Source: Lingula anatina (lineage: Eukaryota; Brachiopoda; Lingulata; Lingulida; Lingulidae). Taken from it: a stretch of DNA of 64,000 nucleotides. A program made the position numbers and the translations under genes. Under the pieces are notes generated by a model. The model ran no database searches. It saw nothing but the letters and a program-made list of their open reading frames with translations, and had not been told where the DNA came from. Shown one piece after another: positions 37,101-50,000 of this stretch (its first letter is position 1; each line of letters opens with the position of its first letter). Location: the NCBI RefSeq assembly GCF_001039355.2, contig NW_019776051.1, forward strand, positions 57,299 to 121,298, in the 5' to 3' direction.

Positions 37101-40100
37101 CACATTCTATTGCAGACATGTAACATCTTGTTCATAGACTCCAAGATGTTTCGATAATTGGATCACAACTTTAAAGATGTTACACCTCGTTATGCACATA
37201 TTTACCGACTAATATTTTTATGATCAGATTCATTAAAATTTATGATTGAGATTATGAAATTATGTACAAGATTGATCACACAATTTGAGAACAGGATCAA
37301 AGCAGTTTGTTGGTATATTATTATACACATTGACTACTCGCTCTGCATTTCTTCCTAGGAACTTGTCTCTAAGGGCAAATTCCCATAGATTTTAGATCGA
37401 TCTATCCCCGTGGGGAGTCTCACTAGATTACTGTCAGATAATCCGGCTTAAATGTCCGTCCCGCCTACTACAAGCAGTAAGGGGGTAATTAACTTTCGTG
37501 TCCGCCCGGCTGACAGCTATTTAGCGTGAACCCCCAGGGAGTTAGGTCGATCTAAAGTAGGTCGATCTAATCTATGGAAATGGGGTGTAACAGTTCAAAT
37601 ATAGCTGGCCCACTTGAAAGCTTGTCACATAATCCCCTAATAGACATTGAATAGACCCCCCCAGGATGATGTGGCAAGCTTACAAGTGGGTTGGTCATAC
37701 TTGATCTGTGGATCTGTTAGTCTGCAGATCAACCCTCTTGTGAATGTTCTCTTAGACTTATGTGGCTTGACTGAATACATTGATGGTGTGTAGTTTCTCT
37801 CTTCGGTGTAGTTTTCACAAGCAAGAAATCAATTCTAATGTACTTGTCTGATATATTGAGTGACCAGGCATGTCTAGATAAGGAAATGAGGGGTTTTCAT
37901 TTGTGTATAAATTGTTTACTTGATGCCTAAATTTTCAAGACCAGCAGAGCATTAAAGCACTGATTCTTTTGAATCCTATCAGATCACTTCCCAAAAAGAA
38001 AGCTGCTTCCCAACTGGAGGATCCTTATGAGGCTAATTATTTTGAACATTTAAGTACAAGACGTATACCATATATTAGGTGACGATGAATTATGAAGTCA
38101 TGTATAATTAGTTTATTATACAAAAAACCTCATGATGAGGACACATGGTTGTCTTTCATATGCTTCATGCAAGTAATTGATTTATCCAGTAAATTTAACT
38201 GAAAAAAATCTGTTGACATTATTTAGAAACGGAGAGTATTATTAGAAACAATGTCTGGCACCACTATCCACTTCTCCACTACTATTGATTTACATTTTGT
38301 GATGTGGGGCAGAGAAATCCCATAACAACTTACATGGAATGGATTGCAGATCAAATTGGGATATTTTTTACGCTACTTGGTGCTTTGATTTGTTGGACAT
38401 TGATCAGATTTAAGACTCTTACTGACGTCTTTTTAACAGCAACACATATGAAGTGGAAGGAACATTTGTTAGATTTTGGAATAAATGAAAGGTCAAGTAG
38501 ATATTGTGATCATAGATTAGTAGGGTTTCTTATGTCTTTATTACACAATATATATAATATTTATGTAATATGTACACGTGCACAGGAATTTGTTGATTGG
38601 ATTTCATCAAAATTGAACTTGACTCTTATAACATTTTTATATACCTGTGCCAGAAATCCATTGGTCAGTGAAGAAAATGAATTGTTTTTAAGGAGTAACA
38701 AATTATTTTGAATAAATAATAGATTACATTTTGAAATTATTTTTTTCAGAACTTACAGATCAGTAACGTCCATGTGGTTGGACACATATCCAGAGGACTT
38801 TCGAGAGCCACCAAATTATCCCTGCCTCACTTTACTGGAGAAGTTTGCAGCAGAAAATATGCCGACCAGCGATCTCGCCATACGCAGTCAGCACAAAAAG
38901 GACAAATTTATGAAGGAGGAAGAGGGGGAACATCATGGTACGTTATTGTCAGTGCCTCTATTTTAATTAAAGAGGAAAAAAAGCTCTGTTAGGCAGAATG
39001 TAGTCTTAAGAGATAAATTTTTTTCCATCCAGAAGAAAACAAGGCAAAAGACGTTAAAATACTTGTATGTGCAGAAATTTTCAACTGCTCTTTGCTGCAG
39101 TCTTCCTCAGTGCTATTGGTTGACCACTAGGTGGAGTTGTGGTCAAAATGATGTTATAAACTGGGTTCCCATGCCTAGATCGATCTAACTGGATTGACCC
39201 ATCTCCAAGGGGTTTCGTACTAAATTGCTTTTAGCTTTAACGGCACGCCTACTGAAGCCGCTAAACAACACTTAATTACCCTTTAACAGCTTCAGTGGGC
39301 GTGCAAGTCATCTAAGCCGCTGAAGTTAATAGCAATTTAGTGAGAACCCCCTTGATGATAGATCGATCCAAAGTTAGTACCATAGTCTCTGGGAATGGTC
39401 TCATTGACTGACCTATAGACAGTTAGGCTGAGTGTTGGATATTGTTTGTATTGGTGATTTATACAAAGCTTTGAAATTTCCAGGAAAATAAATTTTATTT
39501 CTGTATGAAGGTCTAATGCTGATTGTATTACCTAATAATATTCATCACTGATGATGATGTTTTGCTAAACATCAAAATACTGGAGGTAAAAATATTTCAA
39601 TATTAAGCTGTTGACAGATTAAAGAAGAAAAATTACTTCATTCTGATAATATTCTCCATTTACATACTTATTAATAATTTCAATCTGGATGTTTCATATT
39701 TTCATTTTTTATTTTTTTAAGATGGCAATATTGACTTCCACCTCAATCTTTGTGATGAAGTTGACTTCATGATAGACACAGAGTACCAGAAACCTCTAGA
39801 CTTCATGTCAATTCCAAACGCCATGTTTGCCCAGCAGCTTACTTATATGGACGCGGTAAGCACATGCATACTCACTAAATATTAAAAATGGATGGTGGAA
39901 TGCTAATTTTCATCATGTTCATTGCAAATTCTTCATCATGCCATGTTTATCTTTATTTAAATATACAATATGAAGTCTTTTTATCTGATTATTTTATTTA
40001 TTTTTTTGAAAATTGTTAAACTTAATATATGAAATATGTTTTAGGGTTGTATAAAATTATATTTTGATGATATTTTTTCTGCTTTTTCAGTTAAGTGCAG

Positions 40101-43100
40101 TTTTTGTTAAATAACTAAAGAACACCACCAACAACAAAAAATTAAATTGTTTCTTTTTCCAGCAATTATTCAAGAAGGTCCTGCCCCACCACTGCTTGGG
40201 GTCAGTGTGGTCAAATCGGAAGGACAAGAAGAAACTGGACGCCCCCTCAGTGGTGGCCACTGTGGACCAGTTTAACAGAGTCTCCTACCGCGTCATAGCA
40301 ACAGTGCTTAAACAGCCAGACATGAAGGCATCACAGAGAGCTAAGATCATTGCAAAGTGGATAGATATAGCACAGGTAAATATTATATTCAATTTTGGTT
40401 GACATACCACTTGCTCACAAAATGTGATTGACTCGTGCTTTTGAATTTCAAGGTTTTTATGTACAGNAAGTAACTGGCTCGCGCTGCCAGTAATTACGCG
40501 GCGGGATATTCAGGGCACAGACCGTGATCATAAGATAGCGCAAATAGAAAATAGAAATTAGAAAATAGACATTGCATGTGAACGAAGCCTTAGACTTTGC
40601 CAAAAATTATAACAGGGAATGAAGTTTCATAAATTTTAAACTCAAGGTGTCATTATATAACAATTAATTAACCTAATTGAATAGGTCATCAGTGCCAAAT
40701 TTACATCATGTATCAGAAAGTTCTCATGTACTGGGAGTTTGCCATAAATATATGTTTGTAGACTGTATGTGTACACTCTAGAGCCAGATCCTTGTTAATT
40801 GCCTGGTTTATAATGAGACTTGCTAGCCTAGATAGACACCTCCTACACAAACAAATGTTAGATTATAAATACAGGTGAAAAAATCTGCACACCTGGTCAG
40901 TGCTTAATTGCAAACAGGTACACAGGTGTGTATGTATGTATGTGCGTGTGTGTGTGTGTTGTGTGTGTGTGTGTGTGTGTGTGTAGGTATGTGTGTTGAG
41001 AAGTAGATTCGGCATAACCATTAATTGGCAATTTGTTCTCATTCTCATTAAAACTATTCTCTGCATAAAACCCACACATGATGAGCTGGTTTCCCACAGT
41101 ACATGGTTGTAGAAAAGATGTATGTTAAGTTAAAGTTCTTTTTCTGTAAAGTTTGAGAAAAAAGGATATATTGCAGCGGCAATCAAGAGGGCAAGGATTC
41201 TTTTCGAATTAGCTCTTCCCATCACTATAACATATTTTATTACACATTGATCTTTATCCACATTTTTGTGAAGTTAAAGTTCATTTGGGTGTAAAACAAG
41301 TACACAGCATAGAACCATGACTGAATAGATGTTGATGCATGCACCCCTTCATGAATAATGTATTAATTTGCAGTGTTTGTATTGTTATTGGTGTTGCCGT
41401 GCCTTTATCAAGACAAAAATGTTCTGAAAGCCATCATTTACAGCTTACAACAGATACAAACTTTCCTTATCAGTGAGTTAGAAGTCAATTATTAGCTAGT
41501 GTCAGTCTTTAGGAAGAGCAGCCAGGGTGGTATCATACCATCTTCACCATTAAGGAATTCTCTACTGGTGTGTGTTCATACCTAGACCAAATAAAACTGG
41601 AAGTAGAGCTTTAACCTATAAAGAGCTCAAAGAGCACAGACCTCTGGCAAGAAAAGTAATTAATTAGTAATTAATCATTGATTAACCAGTGGATCATTCA
41701 CAACATCTTTTTGTTTTGCATTTTTTTTTCGGGCTTATCCTGAAAATTTCTTCAAAATCTGTCCACAGCTTTGAATGAAAATAGACTAATGAGTTTCACT
41801 TGGTAAGCTAATAATGATAATCAGATATTCAATCTCATAAAGGCTTTTAAGATTCTAATTTTCTTAATAGTTTTAGATAGGGTGTTCAAAGTACCTTGAG
41901 TTGATTATTATTCTTAGTAGTCTACAGTATATAGGTGTAACACACATTGTCTGCCTGAGACAAAGCAGACTGCTTTAGGTTTGAGTTGATTCTTTTGTGA
42001 AGACAGCCTTGGTTTAATTACCAGTGTTGCTTTATATATTTATATGCCCTTACCTGTGGTGATATGACCAAGGCAATTGATATAGATAAGTACCACTGAT
42101 TGTACTAGATAGGTAATGACTTCCTCCTTTTGTGCTCTTTGTTATACTTCAGTTCTCTCTTATATTTGTACATTAGTTTGTGATCACCTGTAGTTTTTAT
42201 TCACCAGTTAATCATTGCAGTTTACCAGTTTAAACTGCTTTTCTTTTTGAAGTTTAGATTTATATAACAAAAATTTGGGCCTAGAGAGAGTAATATGCAT
42301 CGAAAGTTTCTCATGCATTTTTGCTCAGGTGAGTGCTTTCATGCTTTCATCTGTGACATTGACAGACCCTCCTTACTAAATGTGGTGTATTTTTTCTTTT
42401 GACACAAATTTAGGACAACAGGTCCATGTCCAACAAGGGAAAATGAAAAATAAATAAATAAATAAATAAATAACTGCCTGTTGTGAGTTATATCTATTAA
42501 GTGTAGAAGATAGCAGTAAATAAAATGAAAGTTTGTTCTCTACAGTGAGCAATGTACAGGGTGAGCTATGAGGTGAACAAACCCCTGTTAGTGAAAGGTA
42601 GGATAAACATGTAGCTCTGGATTACCAGGTATATGAGTACGTTGAATTAGATCGAATAAAGTATAATTCCCTTGTGTGTTTTTTCTAGGGTTAGTTTAAC
42701 AAAGGAAATTTAAACTGAAATTTGGTCAAAGCTTTAAGACAACACATTATTCGTCTTCATTTAAAAATAAATCCATATTTACCCACTTGTATAAAGTATT
42801 GCTCTGAAACTATCTATTTCTTGTTATAAATCGAGTATAATGTTTTATTTAATTTGAACTTAAACTGTTTTATTTTGTATAAAAGTAGTCTAAAAGTTTG
42901 ATCTAAAAATTCTGACCAGTTTGGACTTAATTTTATGTGTGAAACAGACCCAGGTATCGGGTATGAGTATGAAGACTGATGTGTAGGGTACATGTAATAC
43001 TAGTGTTGCCTAGCCGACAGGTATCAATATACTACTCCAGTACCTCTCACACAGGTATGAGTAAGTGTTTACTATGCAGGAAACACCCTCTGGGTTATCT

Positions 43101-43799
43101 TTTATCTCTCGGTATTAATGTCTACTTCACTTAATAGAATGGGTTGTATGGAGAGATAGGGCTTTTGTATTGTATGGGGCAGTGCTGTTAATTTAGCTAG
43201 GGAATGATATTGAAAAAAAAAAACACCAGAGGTAAATAAATAATTTAAAATGAATAAATAAATCTCATGTCTGCAATTTCAAGCTGTAGAGTCTAACCAG
43301 AATTTGAAGATATGAAATAAATATAAATATTTATTTCTACAAATGACATAATTTAGTATATATACATAAACTAATATAATTAAACATTTCAAATGCTTAG
43401 TGTAAGTCTAGGGTAAAACATAGAACCTCACTCCAAGGTTTTTACAGTGATACTAAAATTTCTCAGAAATTTAGCGCTCAGGGATAGTAATTTTCAGCAA
43501 AGTGGATCATCTCTCCTACTTGATTCCCTGTTGATGACAGAGAGTGTTGAAATCAATACAGGATTCAATTGATCTGCTTTGGCTACCGGCTAAAGTGACT
43601 TGTATTATGTGTGAGAGAGCCAGAAGGTGGACGGATATATATTGAACACCTCTCCTGGTTTTGCCCATTTAGGGTACCAGTGCTGGATATAAAGACCAAT
43701 TTCACACTAGTATATATAATGTCCTGTAATTATTGTGAATAAACCCGAGATGGATAAGAGGAAATAGATCTCTCTTTCTCTCTCTCTCTCTCTCTCTCA

Positions 43800-43870
<71 letters not shown>

Positions 43871-43971
43871 AAAATGCTAGCTTACCATCATGAATGTATC
43901 TGAACTTGCCTATCATGTATGTTAAAAGAACACAACATGTCCACCCACCCACATGCGCGCGTGCGCGCGCG

Positions 43972-44023
<52 letters not shown>

Positions 44024-47000
44024 CATTTCATCGTATCATATTTTTTTAATATCGAAATGACCAGCTCTACATATCTCATCAGTTTTTCTTTTCTAATTTG
44101 ACCATAATTTTCATTGAATTTCATCTGTAATTAATATTACTTTCAGCTTGAGCCTGCAGACAGTGACCAAGTATCTCATCTCCAGTGGCAGACACAGAGA
44201 ATAAGAGTTGTAAAGGCTGGAACTTTAGAACGCTTAGTCGAAAGTTTGTCATCAGAGACTGGGGAGTTGGACTCTTCTTACGTCAATGTCTTCCTTGCAA
44301 CTTATCGAACATTTGCCAGTGCTAAACAGGTGCTGCAGTTAATATTAGACAGGTAGGGTATCTAACAAGGATTGTTATTGCAGCAATTTGTCATAAGACT
44401 TGAAATTATCAATTAACTGTAGGTTTGATATTGAGTTCATATGAGATGTAACTTGAAATGTTGGGGCAAAGACATTCCTGGCTATATGCCATAAGTCAAA
44501 GAATGTAAAATTCATAAAATTTTAAGAGGTTTAGTTCATTAGATTTCCCAATGAGAAAATTTGTAGAAAGTGATTTGTAGAAGAACAGCAGTTAAAGTTG
44601 CTGTATTCATCCATTTGGTAACATCTTTTTATATTTGTGTATATTTTTCATCTCTTATTAAGATGAGAATAAAAAAAAAACAGCTACTGTACAACAAAAA
44701 TTGCATTGAGAATGGAAACGCTCCTAGATATATATCCCAACAGAAATAATATATGATCAATATTATTATTGTGATTATAATTTGTTTCTCAGGTATCTAG
44801 CCATAGACCAGAATACACAGCAAAATGACCAAATGCATGAGAAGATAAAAAAGTAAGTGATTTATCAGAATAAAAAGTAAGGCCTGTGCATCATAATTAG
44901 TCTATTTGAAGTATTGTTTTAGGGAAAGAAAAGGGGAGTAAGCTTAGGTCATGAGGCCCTAGTTTCTTATAGGCAAAGAAGAAAGACTTCGCCAAAGTCT
45001 GTTTTATGGGAATATTTTTGATAATAATTTCATATATTTACCCTTAAAAATTTTAACTTGTTGTTCTTATGCCCTTCCTTAAGAATCATGTTTCTTCTTA
45101 ATACACAGTTTCATGTCATCTGAAAATGAAGACTGAAGGTGAAGGCAGATTTTTCATATCAGTTTGAACTTTTTTTCTCATAAGAAGACACACCTTATGA
45201 AAACAATGTCATGGTTAATCATCATATTAAATGCTGCAGGTCAACACACTTCAAAAGTATTGACTCTGTCTATTTTATATGGTTCATTTAAAGTAAATGG
45301 TATCCTTGTCTGTCTTTGTCATCATCATTGTTTAAGTACAGGGATTCTATGTAAACAAGCCCTTAAATGATTCCCACAATGGCTGTGTGATGGTGAACTC
45401 TCACTAGGGGAATCTTAAGTTTCAGTGACCTTGATAGAGGTCATTGGTCCAATGAGTGCAGTTTAAAGGCTCAGCTTGCACCCTCCTTGAACCTCTAATT
45501 TCCCCCTCCCCCACCAACATACCAACAACAAATATTAATGTACCAGTAAATGTGAGAGGATAATGAAATATCTGAATCCATTTGCATACAATATGGTATG
45601 AATTTATCCAACAGTTGGCCAGAAATTGAGCTTAACTCCAACTGTAAATCCAAAGGCAAATTTGAGCTATAAAATCTTGCTGTAACAGATATGTTTTAAA
45701 CAACTAAAAGGCAGTACTACATGTGCTAAGCAGAAGCTATTAATTTCCCTTGATGAACAAGTAAGAGCATTTTAACTTACGTATTAAAAGAGGTATGGTA
45801 CCCAGGAAAAGGGTATGAATGGAAGGCCTGTGTAGCCTTCCTTAATGGAACAATTAGGAAGTTCATTTACATGATACAGAGTCTCATGATTATAGTATTT
45901 GGAGAGTTCTGGGCTACACAAATACCTAGAGTACCGACTAACAGATGTTGTTCCTCTTGTGATGCAATTCAATTGGCGTATTCCTTTTGAATTTGTTACA
46001 ACTTTGATTATGAAAACTATTTAAATAGACATTGTATTTATGCCTTATGAATGTCAAGTAGTTCATTTTATTTTATTTTTTACTTATCTATTTATTTATC
46101 AGTATTTGGTGAAGTCACTGCCACAGAATACCAGAGATTCATTGGAAATTTCTTCAAAATCAACTCTGTTCCCATGACATATATCAATACTAATTTCACA
46201 TTCCATTAGTCACCTCTATTTTACCATGGTGCAAACGACATTTGGTTGTCTAATTGCACATTCTATTGCAGACATGTAACATCTTGTTCATAGACTCCAA
46301 GATGTTTCGATAATTGGATCACAACTTTAAAGATGTTACACCTCGTTATGCACATATTTACCGACTACTCTTTTTATGATCAGATCCATTTAAATTTATG
46401 ATTGAGATTATGAAATTATGTATAAGATTGATCACACAATTTGAGAACAGGATAAAAGCAGTTTGTTGGTATATTATTATTATACACACAGACTACTCGC
46501 TCTGCATTTCTTCCTAGGAACTTGTCTCTAAGGGCACATTCCCATAGATTTTAGATCGATCTATCCCCGTGGGGAGTCTCACTAGATTACTGTCAGAAAA
46601 TCCGGCTTAAATGTCAGTCCTGCCTACTACAAGCAGTAAGGGGGTAATTAACTTTCGTGCCCGCTTGGCTGACAGCTATTTAGCGTGAACCCCCAGGGAG
46701 TTAGGTCGATCTAGTTGGATCGATCTAACTCTGGGAATGGGGTCCAATTTATGGGGCTGAGATAGGTTATGGAACAGACCAGAACAGAATTCGGTCTTAT
46801 TTTGTGCAAAATTTTGGCTGTATTCACAACAGAGTTGATCCGCATACTAACAGATCAAATATGGCCGACCCACTTGAAAGCTTGTCACATAATCCCCTAA
46901 TAGACATTGAATAGTCCCCTCTCCCCCCAGGATGATGTGGCAAGCTTACAAGTGGGTTGGTCATATTTGATCCGTGGATCTGGTAGTCTGCAGATCAACC

Positions 47001-50000
47001 CTCTTGTGAATGTTCTCTTCGACTTATGTGGCTTGACTGAATACATTGATGGTGTGTAGTTTCTCTCTTCTCTGTAGTTTTCACAAGCAAGAGATCAATT
47101 CTAATGTACTTGTCTGATATATTGAGTGACCAGGCATGTCTAGATAAGGAAATGAGGGGTTTTCATTTGTGTATAAATTGTTTACTTGATGCCTAAATTT
47201 TCAAGACCAGCAGAGCATTAAAGCACTGATTCATTTGAATCCTATTAGATCACTTCCCAAAAAGAAAGCTGCTTCCCAACTGTAGGATCCTTATGAGGCT
47301 AATTATTTTGAACATTTAAGTACAAGTATACTATATATTAGGTAATGATGCATTATGAAGTCATACATGATTAGTTTATTATACGGAAAACCTCATGATG
47401 AGGACACATGGTTGTCTTCCATATGCTTTATGCAAGTAATTGATTATCCAGTAAATTTAACTGAAAAAAATCTGTTGACATTATTTAGAAACGGAAAATA
47501 TTATTAGAAACAATATCTGGCACCACTCTCCACGTCTCCACAACTATTGATTTACATTTTGTGATGTGGGGCAGAGAAATCCCATAACAACTTACATGGA
47601 ATGGATTGCAGGCCAAATTGGGATATTTTTTACGCTACTTGGCACTTTGATTTGTTGGACATTGATCAGATTTAAGACTCTAAGTGAAGTCTTTTTAACA
47701 GCAACACATATGAAGTGGAAGAAAGATTTGTTAGATTTTGGAATAAATGAAAGGTCAAGTAGATATTGTGATAGTAGATTAGTAGGGTTTCTTGTGTCTT
47801 TATTACACAGTATATAATATTTATGGAATATGTACACGTGCACAGGAATTTGTTGATTGGTTTTCATCAAAATTGAACTTGACTCTTATAACATTTTTAT
47901 GTACAGACACAGATGTGTCTGTACATATTGCCATCACCTGCGTCTGTCGTCGCCGATGCCGGTGCCGATGCTGATGCCGATGCCGGCGCTGTGCACTTTC
48001 CTTGTAAACACGATAAGTGGAGGGCAGTTTTACTTTTTGGCTTTATATTTACAGAGCTGATGAATATTCATGAAATGCAGGTCAAGTTAAAAAATCAGCA
48101 TGATCGGGCCATTATTGTAGAAGTTATGCTGTTTTTTCACTTTTCAGCATATTTTATATACCTGTGCCAGAAATCTAATGGAATTTGTTGATTGGATTTC
48201 ATCAAAATTGAACTTGACTCTTATAACGTTTTTTATATACCTGTGCCAGAAATTCATTGGTCAGTGAAGAAATAGAACTGTTTTTAAAGAGTAACAAATT
48301 ATATGAATAAATAATACATAACATTTTGATATGATTTTTTTCAGAACTTACAGATCAGTAACGTCCATGTGGTTGGACACATATCCAGAGGACTTTCGAG
48401 AGCCGCCAAATTATCCTTGCCTCACTTTACTGGAGAAGTTTGCAGCAGAAAATATGCCGACCAGCGATCTCGCCATACGCAGTCAGCACAAAAAGGACAA
48501 ATTTATGAAGGAAGAAGAGGGGGAACATCATGGTACGTTATTGTCAGTATTTTTGTTTTAATTAAAGAGGAAAAAAAGCTCTGTTAGGCAGTGTTGCGGG
48601 TGTCAGTCAATTTTATTCAATTGTCAACGATATATAACATCAACTGGTAACAAATGGTACTGTTTATTGTCTAACATCAACTTATGTCAACTTACATCAA
48701 CTTTCATCTGGAAACAACTGGTAACAACTTTCATCTGAATCAACGTGAAACTCGTTGCGAGAATCTGACTTGTGGAACAAACACGTGCCGGCAAAAACTA
48801 AAATACTATCAACACCGATACTACAATTAAGGTCAAGACACTACTAAAAATAGCTACTTGTCAGTTACATGGCTCCCTTAAATTGTGAATCCCACAATTT
48901 ACTTAAACTATCATTTAATATTAAAACTCTAACACAAATCTTAAACTTAACATCCATTACCATACTACATACATGCATATATATCAAAACAATTGTGTCA
49001 ACTTAACTTTACGTTCTTAAATAAACAATTTTTAAACTCAATAACCATTACCGTATGTATATAAACATTATGCATCAAAATTTAAGAGCAACCGTACATA
49101 ACATAACCCAACATTGTAAGCATATCCATCTCTCTCACACATGTCAACCTGCCATCTACATGACAACAAACCCTTTCCTTTTAAACAAAATGTGAAAACA
49201 GTCTTAATTTTAAAGATTCTNNNNNNNNNNNNNNNNNNNNNNNNNNNNNNNNNNNNNNNNNNNNNNNNNNNNNNNNNNNNNNNNNNNNNNNNNNNNNNNN
49301 NNNNNNNNNNNNNNNNNNNNNNNNNNNNNNNNNNNNNNNNNNNNNNNNNNNNNNNNNNNNNNNNNNNNNNNNNNNNNNNNNNNNNNNNNNNNNNNNNNNN
49401 NNNNNNNNNNNNNNNNNNNNNNNNNNNNNNNNNNNNNNNNNNNNNNNNNCAGTAAATATATATAGATGTGTCTGTACATACAGTATTGCCATCACCTGCG
49501 TCTGTTGTCCCCGTCATTGCCGTTGCTGGCGCCGTGCACTTTCATTGTAAACACGATAAGTGGAAGGCAGTTTTACTTTTTGGCTTTATATTTACACAGC
49601 TGATGAATATTCATAAAACGCAGGTCAAGTTCGAAAATCAGCATGATCGGGCCATTATTGTAGAAGTTATGCTTTATTTTTCACTTTTCAGCATATATGC
49701 AACACTGTAAACACAATATAAGAAAAACCGATAGGCCAATTGTCATTAAACTCACAGGAGTGGTCATTCCTGCTAAATCACAGGTTGAGTTCAAAAATCA
49801 GCATAATCGGGCCATTATTTTAAAGAAATGCCGTTTTTATGTACAGACACAGATGTATTTTACCTGTTGAGCATAATTAAAATTTGATGTTGAATTTGCA
49901 GTTTAACATAATGTACTTTTGCATCAGAATTGACAGTAGCCTTTTTTTGTTATTTCCTGCTTTTTGTCTGTACATTTGACAGCTTTGCTGCCTTGTTAAA

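Larger units (their letters stand above)
31472..38996. repeat. Duplicated block III, copy 1
   Basis: RalGDS introns and exons 3-5, homologous to 40594-48591. Copy 1 lacks the insertion found at about 47900-48235 of copy 2 and about 110 bases between two MITE remnants (near 37590). Confidence 0.9.
44147..48532 (+). other. Duplicated RalGDS REM-domain exons (3', 4', 5'), probably the other allele
   Basis: Exons at 44147-44352, 44793-44852 and 48345-48532 repeat exons 34999-35204, 35635-35694 and 38750-38937 with identical lengths and splice sites. By eye there are eight base differences in 454 coding bases, all synonymous (for example GTT/GTA, AGA/CGA, CCA/CCG, GAG/GAA). They lie downstream of catalytic exons 6-7 and upstream of exon 8, which makes no sense for a single protein: REM residues would fall inside the CDC25 domain. 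Exon 7 could splice to exon 3' in frame, but exon 5' (phase 1) cannot join exon 8 (phase 2). An automatic gene model may wrongly include them. They are best read as a misplaced haplotype. Confidence 0.8.
40594..48591. repeat. Duplicated block III, copy 2
   Basis: Second copy of 31472-38996. It follows a transposon fragment (40468-40590) after the single N at 40467. Homology ends at 48591, where a new sequence starting TGTTGCGGG is inserted in the intron. Confidence 0.9.

Noticed and set aside
43800-44124. Poly-Phe and Cys-Val open frames
   Set aside because: Translation of A, CT and CA microsatellites.
49068-49517. Long open frames around 49068-49517
   Set aside because: They run through the 229-N gap, so their openness is meaningless.
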